DNA of 64,000 nt from Paracidovorax avenae (GTDB lineage: Bacteria; Pseudomonadota; Gammaproteobacteria; Burkholderiales; Burkholderiaceae_C). Positions 42,010 through 50,825 of this stretch are shown one piece after another (the first letter of the stretch is position 1; every line of letters begins with the position of its first letter). Position numbers and translations under genes: made by a program. The DNA lies in contig NZ_CP156079.1 of NCBI RefSeq assembly GCF_040892545.1, forward strand, positions 3,073,501-3,137,500, read 5' to 3'. The notes beneath the pieces are model-generated. The model was not told the origin of the DNA. It worked only from the letters and a program-made list of their open reading frames with translations, and did no database searches.

Positions 42010-43373
42010 AGCATGCCCTGAAGCGCGCCGCGCAAAGCCTGCGCCGGTCCGCGATGCTGCCGGCGCTGGCCCTGCTGGCAGCCTGCGCGGGCACGCCTCC
42101 CGGAGCGGCCGATACGCCCTCCAGGGCCGCGGCGGCCAGTGGAGTGCAGGCGGCCGACCTCGCCATGCGGGAAGACAGCAGCCGCTACGTCATCGTCGCG
42201 CTCGCCAACCCGCTGCAGCGGGTGCCCGTGCGGGCGGCCACCAGCCTGGCTGGCTATGGAGCACCGCCGAGGTACACCACCGGCATGCAGGCCGCCACGC
42301 TCGTGGAACAGATCGCCCGGGAACACGGGCTCGCCCAGGCCGATGCCTGGCCGATCCCCTCGCTCAAGGTGCATTGCATCGTGTTCGAGATCCTGGGCCA
42401 CCGTCCGCGAGAGGAAGTGCTCGCGGCCCTCGCGAAGGATGACCGCATCGCCCTCGCGCAGCCCCTGCAGGACTTTTCCGTCCAGGCGCAGCCCACGGAG
42501 GCAGATGCCCCCGCCGTGGCCTACAACGACCCCTACGCCCCGCTGCAGCGCGGCTTCATCGGAATGTCCGCCGCGCAGGCCCACCGCATCACCACGGGCC
42601 GCGGCACGCATGTCGCGGTCATCGATACCGGCGCGCAGACCGGCCACCCGGACCTGGAGGGCCGCATCCTCGAAACCCGCAACGTCGTGGACGACGATGC
42701 CGCCGCCTTCCAGAAAGACCGCCATGGAACCGAGGTGCTGGGCATCATGGCGGCCACCGGCAACAACCTGCAGGGTATCGTCGGCATGGCTCCCGGCGCC
42801 CGGTTCAGCCTCTACAAGGCCTGCTGGTACCCGGCCCAGCCCGCCGGCAGCGGCGCGCGCTGCAACTCCTTCACCCTCGCCAAGGCGCTCGTCGCCGTGA
42901 TGTCGTCGGATGCGCGCATCGTCAACATGAGCCTCGGCGGCCCGAGCGATCCCCTGCTCGGGCAACTGCTGTCCCAGCTGGTCGGCCAGGGCCGGATCGT
43001 CGTCGCCGCGGTGCCCTCGGGCGGCCAGCGCAGCGGCTTTCCCGCCGGCGTGCCCGGCGTGCTGGCCGTGGACTCCGCCGGCGCCGTGCGTACGCAGCCT
43101 GCCGACGGCATCCTGCTCGCCCCTGGCAGGGACATCCTCACGCTCCAGCCACAGGGCCGGTACGACTTCGCCACGGGCTCGTCCATGGCCGCGGCCCACG
43201 TGAGCGGCATGATCGCGCTGCTCCAGTCGGTGGAGCCCCGCCTGGACCGGGACACCATCGAACGCCTGCTGCTGCGCAGCGAAGTCCAGGACGGCACGCA
43301 GCCCCTCATGGTGAATGCGGATCGGGCCCTGGCGACCCTGTCCTCCTCCACCGCACGCGTCGCCGCCCGCTGA
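42006..43373 (+). CDS. Subtilase (S8) family lipoprotein in the sigma operon
   Basis: 455 residues. The start is GTG at 42006, overlapping the anti-sigma stop by 4 bp. A lipoprotein signal ends LALLAAC (Cys27). An N-terminal extension of about 170 residues resembles a propeptide. The peptidase domain has Asp207 (VAVIDTGAQTGHPDL), His240 (KDRHGTEVLGIMA) and Ser393 (ATGSSMAAAHVSG). Where active subtilases have the oxyanion Asn (AAGN), this protein has VVAAVPSGG, with Ser in place of Asn. It may act on the anti-sigma factor or sense envelope stress; reduced or altered catalysis is possible. Confidence 0.87.
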   Translation: MKHALKRAAQSLRRSAMLPALALLAACAGTPPGAADTPSRAAAASGVQAADLAMREDSSRYVIVALANPLQRVPVRAATSLAGYGAPPRYTTGMQAATLVEQIAREHGLAQADAWPIPSLKVHCIVFEILGHRPREEVLAALAKDDRIALAQPLQDFSVQAQPTEADAPAVAYNDPYAPLQRGFIGMSAAQAHRITTGRGTHVAVIDTGAQTGHPDLEGRILETRNVVDDDAAAFQKDRHGTEVLGIMAATGNNLQGIVGMAPGARFSLYKACWYPAQPAGSGARCNSFTLAKALVAVMSSDARIVNMSLGGPSDPLLGQLLSQLVGQGRIVVAAVPSGGQRSGFPAGVPGVLAVDSAGAVRTQPADGILLAPGRDILTLQPQGRYDFATGSSMAAAHVSGMIALLQSVEPRLDRDTIERLLLRSEVQDGTQPLMVNADRALATLSSSTARVAAR

Positions 43374-43549
43374 ACACGCGGCGAGCATCCCGGTCCCCCG
43401 CACCTGTACGCGCGTGGACAGGCCGCTCCATGCAGACACGGCATTGAGCCGGCCAATGAAAGCGATCAATGAAACCGATCGCCCATCCCGCGCACAGGGC
43501 AGCAAAAGGCAGCACCCACGACCGTCCCTTTTGATGGCCGAGCCCTCCC

Positions 43550-44170
43550 ATGTTTATCAAGAACGCACTGGTTTTCCTCCACCTGCTGGCCATGGCCGTC
43601 GCCATCGCGAAGATGCTGGAATACGACTTCCGATTCCTCGGCCTGGTCCACCGCCCCATCACCCCTGAACGTCGCGAAGAACTGCGGCGCACCAAGGCCG
43701 TCATGACGGGTGCGCTGTGGCTGCTCTGGGCCACGGGCGCCCTGTTCGTCCATACCGGCTACGCACAGGATCCCGCCTATGTGATGAACGAAAAGCTCTG
43801 GATGAAGATCCTGGCAGTGAGCGTGCTCACGCTGAACGGCATGCTCATGCACCGCTTCGCATTTCCGCTCATGATGCAGGGCGGCATCTTCCTGGAGTTC
43901 CCGCTCGCAAGGATGCTCGGCCTCACCCTGTTCGCCACCGTTTCCTCCGTCTCGTGGCTCTACGCATCGTTCCTGGGCATCGCGCGCTCGTGGAACCACG
44001 TCATGCCCTTCCAGCACGCGCTGACCATCTACGTCGGGCTTCTGCTGGTTGCCGGTTGCGGCTCCGTGGCGCTGATGGCCACCCTGCGGCACCTCTACCG
44101 GCGCGCACCGGATGCATTCGCCCTGCCGATGGGCGCCTGGAAAAAGGAGGCGCCCTCCAGCACCACCTGA
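43550..44170 (+). CDS. Integral membrane protein, function unknown
   Basis: 206 residues with about five hydrophobic helices: ALVFLHLLAMAVAIAKMLEY, VMTGALWLLWATGALFVHTG, ILAVSVLTLNGMLMHRFAF, LGLTLFATVSSVSWLYASF, and ALTIYVGLLLVAGCGSVAL. A conserved-looking loop LVHRPITPERREELRRTKAV lies after the first helix. I cannot place it in a named family with confidence. It is 176 bp behind the subtilase gene on the same strand; that gap holds no gene and no obvious terminator. Confidence 0.65.
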   Translation: MFIKNALVFLHLLAMAVAIAKMLEYDFRFLGLVHRPITPERREELRRTKAVMTGALWLLWATGALFVHTGYAQDPAYVMNEKLWMKILAVSVLTLNGMLMHRFAFPLMMQGGIFLEFPLARMLGLTLFATVSSVSWLYASFLGIARSWNHVMPFQHALTIYVGLLLVAGCGSVALMATLRHLYRRAPDAFALPMGAWKKEAPSSTT

Positions 44171-44222
44171 CAGCCCCGGTCCCGCCAGCGGGTCCGCCGC
44201 ATGGCCGGGTATTCTTGCCGCC

Positions 44223-44939
44223 ATGTCCATGCGGGAAGACTATTTCGATCTCCAGTGGCGATTCGCACAACATTACGCGGATGCCGCCCACCTTCCGCTG
44301 GACCAGGCCATCGCCCGGTGCACCAACCTGCGTCGGCGCATGAACCTCTGGGGGCCTGCCGGAGCCTCCCGCTGGGAGGCATTCCTGTCGGCCATACGGG
44401 CATCCGGGTCGGACCACCCGTCCGGGTTCCGCCTGTACCTGGCATTCCAGGAGGCCGGACCATCATCCCCGCAAACCCGGGCCTTCGGCTGCTTTGCGCA
44501 TGACATCCCCGACCCGGCGGGTGTGCTGCGCATCCACTTCATGCCGCAGCGCGGCATCGGCCGCAGCCCGCTGGCCTCCTGCAGCATGGCCGAACGCATG
44601 GACGAACTGCGGGCGCTCTTCCGTCAGGTGCGGCAGGAATACCCCGACGCGCGGTCGGTAAGGGGCATCTCGTGGCTCTACCACCTCCCGGCCTATCGCC
44701 GGCTGTTTCCGCCGCAGTACGGCAATTCCGTGCGCCCCGCGGACTTTCCTTTGCACCTGACCGGCAGTTCCACCTGGGGACAGGTGCTGGATTGGCGCCA
44801 GCAGGTCAAGCCAGCCATGCGCGATGCAGTGCTCTTCCGCCTTGCGGATCTGGACCCGCAGGCCCCCTGGAAGGTCTTCCCCTACCAGCCGCTGGTCGCA
44901 GCGTGCAGCATCAGGTGCTTCCATGACTGGTTCGCATGA
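44223..44939 (+). CDS. Conserved hypothetical cytoplasmic protein
   Basis: 238 residues from the ATG at 44223 (MSMREDYFDLQWRFAQHYAD). No signal peptide, membrane helix or known motif. It is rich in Trp, Arg and aromatic residues (CTNLRRRMNLWGPAGASRWE, GISWLYHLPAYRRLFPPQYG, CSIRCFHDWFA). Codon usage fits the genome and the length of intact frame supports a real gene. It is 52 bp behind the membrane protein gene and may share its transcript. Confidence 0.6.
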   Translation: MSMREDYFDLQWRFAQHYADAAHLPLDQAIARCTNLRRRMNLWGPAGASRWEAFLSAIRASGSDHPSGFRLYLAFQEAGPSSPQTRAFGCFAHDIPDPAGVLRIHFMPQRGIGRSPLASCSMAERMDELRALFRQVRQEYPDARSVRGISWLYHLPAYRRLFPPQYGNSVRPADFPLHLTGSSTWGQVLDWRQQVKPAMRDAVLFRLADLDPQAPWKVFPYQPLVAACSIRCFHDWFA

Positions 44940-44957
44940 ACCGGCGCATGCGGCCGC

Positions 44958-46160
44958 TCAGGCGGGCCGCACCAGCAGGTGCAGCGCCACGGCCAGTGAA
45001 AGGGCCACCGCCACGGCGCCGGCCAAATAGACCGAGCCCACGCCGTGCGCGGCCGCCAGGAGCCCGGCAGCAGGTCCGGTGATGCCCAGCGAGACATCCA
45101 GAAAGGCCACGTAGGCCCCCATCGCCACGCCCCGCGCGTGGGGCGGCGCACGCCGTACCGCCTCGACGCCGAACGCGGGGAAGGCCAGTGAATAGCCGAA
45201 GCCGGTCAATGCGGCCCCCGCTGCGGCGACCGGCAGGCCGTCGGCACCCCAGAGCAACAGCTGGCCCAGCACTTCCACCAGGATGCAGGCCAGGGCCACC
45301 CGGGCGCCGCCCAGCCTGTCCGGGAGATGCCCGAAGAACAGCCGCGCCCCGATGAAGGCCAGGCCGAAGGCGGTGAACGCCAACGATGCCGGGCCCCATC
45401 CGCGCGCGGCGAACAGCAGCGCCGCGAACGCGGTGATGACGCCGAATCCCGTACTGGAGAGCGCCAGTCCGAGCCCGGGTACCCACACCGCTCCCAGCAC
45501 CTGGTAGAACGGGGTTCGCCGGTGCGCGGCAGGCGGCATGGCCGGCAGCCCCGCGACGATGGCCAGCGCCGCCAGGGGAATCAATGCGGTCGCCACCGCG
45601 ATGCCCGTGAAGCCCCAGCGCGCATCCACCGCCACGCCGGCAGGGGCGCCGGCCGCATAGGCGCCGTACATCGCGATGCCGACCCAGGCCATGACCTTGC
45701 CCGCATGCTGCGGCCCGACCTGGGCCATACCCCAGCCCAGCGCGCCGGTCACGATCAGGCTCTCCGCACAGCCCAGCAACAGCCTGCCGGCCAGCAGCGC
45801 CCACACCGCTGCCGGTGAATTGCCGAAGGACAGCGACAGCAGATAGGCCAGCCCCGATGCCGCCGCCACCAGCAGGCCCGTCGCCATGGCCCGCCGTGTT
45901 CCCCGGGTGTCGGCCAGCGTGCCGGCCCAGGCCCGCGACAGCAGCGCCGCCCCGAACTGGGCGCCCACGAGCACGCCCACGCCGAGTGCCCCCAGACCCA
46001 GGTGGCGGCTCAGATGCAATGGCAGCACGGGCAGCGGCAGGCCGATCGTGAGGAAACCGATGAAGACCGCCAGCGTCAGCGGCAGCAGCCGGATGAAGAC
46101 CCTGGCCGGTACCGCGGCGGCCGGCTGGTGGGCCTGGTGTGCCGTTTGGAACGAAGGCAT
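44958..46160 (-). CDS. MFS transporter, YhhS-like
   Basis: 400 residues, 12 predicted membrane helices. Features are LTIGLPLPVLPLHLSRHLG, the loop 2-3 motif AGTLADTRGTRRAMATG, and LFFGHLPDRLGGARVAL in the second half. It resembles YhhS-type efflux permeases by the N-terminal helices. It is divergent from a TetR-family gene across 60 bp containing an inverted repeat, the classic arrangement of a drug or metabolite exporter with its repressor. Substrate unknown. Confidence 0.85.
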   Translation of the reverse strand: MPSFQTAHQAHQPAAAVPARVFIRLLPLTLAVFIGFLTIGLPLPVLPLHLSRHLGLGALGVGVLVGAQFGAALLSRAWAGTLADTRGTRRAMATGLLVAAASGLAYLLSLSFGNSPAAVWALLAGRLLLGCAESLIVTGALGWGMAQVGPQHAGKVMAWVGIAMYGAYAAGAPAGVAVDARWGFTGIAVATALIPLAALAIVAGLPAMPPAAHRRTPFYQVLGAVWVPGLGLALSSTGFGVITAFAALLFAARGWGPASLAFTAFGLAFIGARLFFGHLPDRLGGARVALACILVEVLGQLLLWGADGLPVAAAGAALTGFGYSLAFPAFGVEAVRRAPPHARGVAMGAYVAFLDVSLGITGPAAGLLAAAHGVGSVYLAGAVAVALSLAVALHLLVRPA

Positions 46161-46180
46161 GTGACACTCCCTTTCAATGC

Positions 46181-46192
46181 GAGTAAAAACTC
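46181..46192. promoter_or_regulatory. Inverted repeat GAGTAAAAACTC in the MFS/TetR gap
   Basis: GAGT-AAAA-ACTC is a perfect 4-bp-arm dyad; a looser symmetry continues outward (ATGC before, CATT after). It is centred between the MFS start (46160) and the TetR start (46221), a fitting operator for the TetR protein. Confidence 0.45.
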
Positions 46193-46220
46193 ATTTCACA
46201 TGCCAGGGAGAATAGGAGCC

Positions 46221-46883
46221 ATGGCCCGTCCCGGAAACTCGCATTCACCGGCAGCGCACCGCGCGCTGCCACAGCCCCGCAAGGCGCCGCGCCAGGCGCG
46301 CTCCCAAGCCATGGTCGAGGCCATACTCGAAGCCACGGCTCGCGTTCTGGCCGAGCGCGGCTATGCCGGCACCAACACCAATGTCGTCGCGGAGCGCGCG
46401 GGCGTCAGCATCGGCTCGGTGTACCAGTACTTTCCGAACAAGGATTCGCTGGTCACGGCCCTGCACGAGCGGCATGGAGCGCAGATGTATGCCGCCATCG
46501 CCGCCGTGCTCGCGGCGGAGCGCCCGGACGGCCTGCGCGGACATGTGCGCGCCATGGTGCGGGCGCTGCTGGCCGCCCACCGCGTGGCGCCGGAACTGCA
46601 CCGCGTGCTGGAGAAGGAATTTCCTTTCTTCGACGCACCGCGCGAAGAGAGCGCGGCCGATGGCGGCATCTTCCGGCAGGTGCGCGCGCTGCTCGAAACC
46701 CACCGGGGCGAGATCGCCCCCGACGACCTCGACCTCGCCACCTGGATGGTCCTGCAGACCATGGAATCGCTGGTGCACGCGGCGGCCATCGACCCGCCGG
46801 CCATGTTTCCGCCCGAGGCGGTCGAGGCCGCCATCGTGCAGGTGCTCATGGGCTATCTGACCGCTACGCCCACGCAGGCGTAG
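46221..46883 (+). CDS. TetR-family transcriptional regulator
   Basis: 220 residues. Start ATG at 46221 follows AGGAG. The helix-turn-helix lies at about residues 28-75: AILEATARVLAERGYAGTNT, VAERAGVSIGSVYQYFPNKD. The ligand domain is helical. It probably represses the divergent MFS gene. Confidence 0.9.
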   Translation: MARPGNSHSPAAHRALPQPRKAPRQARSQAMVEAILEATARVLAERGYAGTNTNVVAERAGVSIGSVYQYFPNKDSLVTALHERHGAQMYAAIAAVLAAERPDGLRGHVRAMVRALLAAHRVAPELHRVLEKEFPFFDAPREESAADGGIFRQVRALLETHRGEIAPDDLDLATWMVLQTMESLVHAAAIDPPAMFPPEAVEAAIVQVLMGYLTATPTQA

Positions 46884-46949
46884 CCGTGCCGGGCGCTCGG
46901 GAAGCCGCCGGCTCCGGCCGGGTACCGGCGCCGCCGGACGCCGCGGGGA

Positions 46950-48476
46950 TCAATGCCCCAGCTGGAAGCGCGACGCCATTTCTGCCAGCCGCAGTGCCTG
47001 GTCCTTCATGCTTTGGGCCGCCGCCGCCGATTGCTCGACCAGGGCTGCATTCTGCTGCGTCATCTGGTCCAGCTGCCCCAGCGCAACGTTGACCTGCCCG
47101 ATGCCCTGGCTCTGCTCGTTGGCCGCGGTGCTGACTTCACCGATCAGGCTGCCGACCTTTCGCACACCGTCCATCAATTCAGCCATCGTCGTGCCGGCAG
47201 TCTCCACCAGCCGGGCACCGCTGCCGATGCTGGCCACGCTGTCTCCGATCAGTTGCTTGATTTCCTTCGCGGCTACGGCAGATCGCTGCGCCAGCTGCCG
47301 GACTTCGCCCGCCACGACAGCAAAGCCGCGCCCCTGCTCCCCGGCCCGCGCGGCCTCCACGGCAGCATTGAGCGCAAGAATGTTCGTCTGGAACGCGATG
47401 CCATCGATCACGCCGATGATGTCGGCCACCTTGGTGGACGTGGTGTTGATCTCGCCCATCGTCGCCACGACGCGGGAGACCACATCACTGCCTCGCTGGG
47501 CCACCTGGTTGGCCGCCGAAGCCAGTTGGGTGGCCGTCGCGGCAGACGCCGCGCTCTGCGTCACCGTGCTGGTGAGCTGTTCCATGGAGGCTGCGGTCTG
47601 CTGCAGGCTGCTGGCGGTCTGTTCGGTCCTGCTGCTCAGATCGACGTTGCCGGAGGCCACCTCGCTGCTGGCCGTCTGTATGCTGTCGGACGCCTGCCGG
47701 ATCTGCCCGACCAGCTTCTGCAGGTTCTGCTGCATCTGGGCCAGTTCCGAGATCAGGCTGCCGGCGTATTGCGTCGCAGGCACGGACACCGACAGATCGC
47801 CGGCAGCGATGCGGCGCAGCGCGTCGCGCGCATCTGCGGGCTCGCCCCCCAGTTCCTTCTGCACGTTGCGGTGCATGAGCCGCCCCAGCGCCACGGCGAC
47901 TGCGACGGCCAGCACTGCCAGGATGGCCGCGAAGGCCACTGCTTCGCGGCCGCGGGCCTGTGCATCGGCATGGGCATCCTGGGCTGCCGCCCGGGCCTTC
48001 TCGCGCTGCTCCACGAGCTCTGCGCGCAGCTTCCGCCATGCCGGGGTCTCTTCGGTGTTCAGCAGCGCAGCGGCGGCACGCTGGTCGCTGGAGAGCAGCG
48101 CCAGCACCTTGTCCGCTGCCATGACCTGCCGTTCGCGCAATGTCGCGATCAGCTCCAGATTCCTGGAAAACGGCGTGCCGGCGGCAACCGCCCCCGTTTC
48201 CTCGAGTGCCTTGCGGAAAGCCTCCTTGGAGGCCTTCAGGTTCTCGTAGGCGCGCGCGTTGGAGGGATCCAGTACGGCATTGCGCAGGGCCTGCCCCGAC
48301 TGGAGACCCTGCGCATACATCTCCGACAGGCCATCCGACAGCTTCTGGTCCGTGGCCATGTATTTGTCGAATTCGCTCTGCGTGCGCGTGGAACCCCACA
48401 CGCTGGCGCCGATCGCCGCAACGAACAGCGCAGCGGGCGCGACGAAGCAGATGGTCAGACGGGCGGAAAAGCGCAT
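46950..48476 (-). CDS. Methyl-accepting chemotaxis protein
   Basis: 508 residues. The first membrane helix is at about 8-28 ([20 protein letters not shown]), then a periplasmic four-helix-bundle domain of about 150 residues, and the second helix near 185-203 ([19 protein letters not shown]). A HAMP domain and the signalling domain follow, with the hairpin tip [20 protein letters not shown] and [20 protein letters not shown]. There is no C-terminal CheR-docking pentapeptide. Start ATG at 48476 follows AAGGGGG. It transmits an unknown attractant or repellent signal to CheA. Confidence 0.94.
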   Translation of the reverse strand: MRFSARLTICFVAPAALFVAAIGASVWGSTRTQSEFDKYMATDQKLSDGLSEMYAQGLQSGQALRNAVLDPSNARAYENLKASKEAFRKALEETGAVAAGTPFSRNLELIATLRERQVMAADKVLALLSSDQRAAAALLNTEETPAWRKLRAELVEQREKARAAAQDAHADAQARGREAVAFAAILAVLAVAVAVALGRLMHRNVQKELGGEPADARDALRRIAAGDLSVSVPATQYAGSLISELAQMQQNLQKLVGQIRQASDSIQTASSEVASGNVDLSSRTEQTASSLQQTAASMEQLTSTVTQSAASAATATQLASAANQVAQRGSDVVSRVVATMGEINTTSTKVADIIGVIDGIAFQTNILALNAAVEAARAGEQGRGFAVVAGEVRQLAQRSAVAAKEIKQLIGDSVASIGSGARLVETAGTTMAELMDGVRKVGSLIGEVSTAANEQSQGIGQVNVALGQLDQMTQQNAALVEQSAAAAQSMKDQALRLAEMASRFQLGH

Positions 48477-48586
48477 ACGAACCCCCTTGTGAGACCACGG
48501 GGAGCCTGTACGCCCCCTTTATGGAAGTATCGGCACGTCTTCCCTGCCATGAATGGCATCTATTCGACGATTCCATTTTCCTTGTC

Positions 48587-49597
48587 TCACATACGCACCA
48601 CCACCTTGCCGAACGCGCCCCGCGCGAGATGCGCGAAGGCTGCAGGCGCTTCATCGAAACCGTATTCGGCGGCGATCACCGGCGCCAGGCCGTTGACATC
48701 GACGGCACGCACCATGCGGTCCAGCGCCGCACGGTGGCCCACGCTGATGCCCTGGATCGTGGCCCGGCGGCCGATCGCGTCGAAGGTGAAGTCCGGCATC
48801 TCGCCGCCTTCCAGCACACCGATCACCGATATGCGCCCGCCACGGGCCAGCGCCTGCAGCGACCGGCCGATGTTCGGGCCGCCCACGGTCTCCAGCACCT
48901 GCTCCGCCCCGCGTCCGCCGGTCAGCCGCACCACCTCGGCTGCCCAGTCGGAATCGCGTGCCAGCACATGATGCGCCCCCAGGGCGAGCGCCTGCGCCTG
49001 CTTGTCCCCGCTGCCCGAGACCACCACCACCCGGGCGCCATGCAACCGCGCGAACTGCAACCCGAACAGGGCCACGCCACCCGTGCCGTGGATCAGCACG
49101 GTCTGCCCTGCGTGCAGGCCGCCTTCCTCCACCAGCGCGAACCAGGCCGTCAGCGCAGCGCAGGGCAGCGTGCTGGCCTGCGCCGCATCGAGCGTACCGG
49201 GTGCCGCCGTCACCCACTCGGCATCCAGCACGACATGGGAAGCCAGCACCCCCGGCCCCGGCACGCCCAGCGTCATGCTCGCCGCCGGGGCGGAGCCGTC
49301 CGGCCAGCCCGCGACGAAGGTGCTGATCACGCGCTCGCCGCCATGCCAGCGCTGCACCCCCTCCCCCACCGCCAGCACCGTGCCGGCCATGTCGGACGCG
49401 GGCACGAAAGGCAATGGTGCCGCCCAGCGGTAGGTATTGCCGGCGACGAGCAGGTCGCGGTAATTGAGCGAGGCCGCTTCCACGCGCACGAGGATCTGGC
49501 CCGGTCCGGGCGTGGGCAGCGGGGCCTCGGACCGCACCAAGTGCTCGAGACCGTAGCTGGTGAACTGCCAGCGCTGCAGGGTGGATGGATGAACCAT
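48587..49597 (-). CDS. Zinc-independent MDR alcohol dehydrogenase/quinone reductase-like
   Basis: 336 residues from the ATG at 49597 (MVHPSTLQRWQ). Medium-chain dehydrogenase fold: ASLNYRDLLVAGNTYRWAAP where zinc enzymes have the catalytic Cys, VPASDMAGTVLAVGEGVQ, and the Rossmann region VLIHGTGGVALFGLQFARLH. The zinc-binding Cys cluster is absent, so it groups with NADPH-dependent zinc-free enzymes. The divergent LysR gene and the palindrome between them suggest induction by its substrate, which is unknown. Confidence 0.85.
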   Translation of the reverse strand: MVHPSTLQRWQFTSYGLEHLVRSEAPLPTPGPGQILVRVEAASLNYRDLLVAGNTYRWAAPLPFVPASDMAGTVLAVGEGVQRWHGGERVISTFVAGWPDGSAPAASMTLGVPGPGVLASHVVLDAEWVTAAPGTLDAAQASTLPCAALTAWFALVEEGGLHAGQTVLIHGTGGVALFGLQFARLHGARVVVVSGSGDKQAQALALGAHHVLARDSDWAAEVVRLTGGRGAEQVLETVGGPNIGRSLQALARGGRISVIGVLEGGEMPDFTFDAIGRRATIQGISVGHRAALDRMVRAVDVNGLAPVIAAEYGFDEAPAAFAHLARGAFGKVVVRM

Positions 49598-49652
49598 GTG
49601 ACGACTCCGTATGAATGAGGATGCATCCATGCTATTGAAGTGCCACAATCTC

Positions 49653-49675
49653 CAGTGGAGCATTTCTCTCCACTG
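49653..49675. promoter_or_regulatory. LysR-type palindrome CAGTGGAG-N7-CTCCACTG
   Basis: Perfect 8-bp arms (49653-49660 and 49668-49675) flank a 7-bp spacer. The 23-bp site ends 21 bp before the LysR ATG, so it is a likely recognition site for the regulator and would autoregulate its gene. Confidence 0.6.
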
Positions 49676-49696
49676 AATGGATAGATAAATTCACCA

Positions 49697-50659
49697 ATGA
49701 GCGAGCGACTGGCAGGTATCGAAGCTTTCGTGGCCGCAGTGGAGGCCGGCAGCTTCGCTGCGGCGGCCCTGCGCCTGCAACGGACGCGCTCCGCGGTGGC
49801 CAAGAGCGTGGCGCGCCTGGAAGCGCGCCTGGGCACCCGCCTGTTCCAGCGCAGCACGCGCAGCCAGAGCCTGACGGAAGACGGCCAGGCCTATTACGAG
49901 CACTGCAGGCGCGCGCTGGCGGAACTGGATGCCGCCGATGCCGCCGTGGAGGCCGGCCGCACGGCGCCACGCGGCACGCTGCGCGTGACCTCGCCCATCC
50001 TGCTGGGACGCGAACTGGTGGCCCCGCTGCTGCTGGAGATGACGGCCGCCCATCCGGGCCTCGTGCTGGAGATGGTGTTCAGCGACAGCGTGATCGCCCT
50101 GGTGGACGAGCGCATCGACCTGGCCGTCCGCAGCGGCCCGCTGCCGGACAGCAGCGTGCTGGCCGCACGTCCCCTGGGCCGGCAATGGATGGGGGTCTAT
50201 GCCGCGCCGGCGTACCTGGACGGGCACCCGGCGCCCACCGGTCTGGACGCCCTGTTCGCGCACGCCGATCGACACCGCTTCATCGGCTATGCGCGCGACA
50301 CCGGCCCGCACCCATGGCAGTTCCGCGGCGCGGACGGCCGGGTGCGGGCCTTCGATCCGTCAACGTCCATCGCTTTCGGCAGCAACAGCCTCGAAGCCAA
50401 CAAGCTGGCCGCCATCGCCGGGATGGGGCTTGCCCGCCTGCCGGCCTGGCTGGTGGCCGATGCGCTTGCCGCCGGCACGCTGGTGCAGGCCTTCGCCGAG
50501 CCCCAGCCCTACGGCTACGCGCTGCAGGCCGTATGGCCCCACGCCCGGGCGTTGCCGCTGAAAACGCGCGCGGCCATCGATCTGCTGGCCCACCGCCTGC
50601 CGGCCCTGCTGGCGGCGGGCGGCCCTGCAGGCCCAACGCCCCTTGCGGCCGGAGACTGA
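49697..50659 (+). CDS. LysR-family transcriptional regulator
   Basis: 320 residues. DNA-binding part: LAGIEAFVAAVEAGSFAAAA, RTRSAVAKSVARLEARLGTR, LFQRSTRSQSLTEDG. The effector domain begins near residue 93 (GTLRVTSPILLGRELVAPLL). It resembles the group of LysR proteins that control adjacent oxidoreductases. The divergent partner is the MDR dehydrogenase gene. Confidence 0.9.
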   Translation: MSERLAGIEAFVAAVEAGSFAAAALRLQRTRSAVAKSVARLEARLGTRLFQRSTRSQSLTEDGQAYYEHCRRALAELDAADAAVEAGRTAPRGTLRVTSPILLGRELVAPLLLEMTAAHPGLVLEMVFSDSVIALVDERIDLAVRSGPLPDSSVLAARPLGRQWMGVYAAPAYLDGHPAPTGLDALFAHADRHRFIGYARDTGPHPWQFRGADGRVRAFDPSTSIAFGSNSLEANKLAAIAGMGLARLPAWLVADALAAGTLVQAFAEPQPYGYALQAVWPHARALPLKTRAAIDLLAHRLPALLAAGGPAGPTPLAAGD

Positions 50660-50825
50660 TGTCCAGGTTCGTGGCAGCCACGTATCCGCAATAGCAAACG
50701 TCCGCCCAACTGGCAAGGCATGGCCATGCATGCATCGCATGCCGGATCGCACTGGCAACGCTGGCCTCGGGACCGTTTTCCATGCGATGCTTTGGCCCCC
50801 TCAACCAGACCGCGAACGAGTGCCC

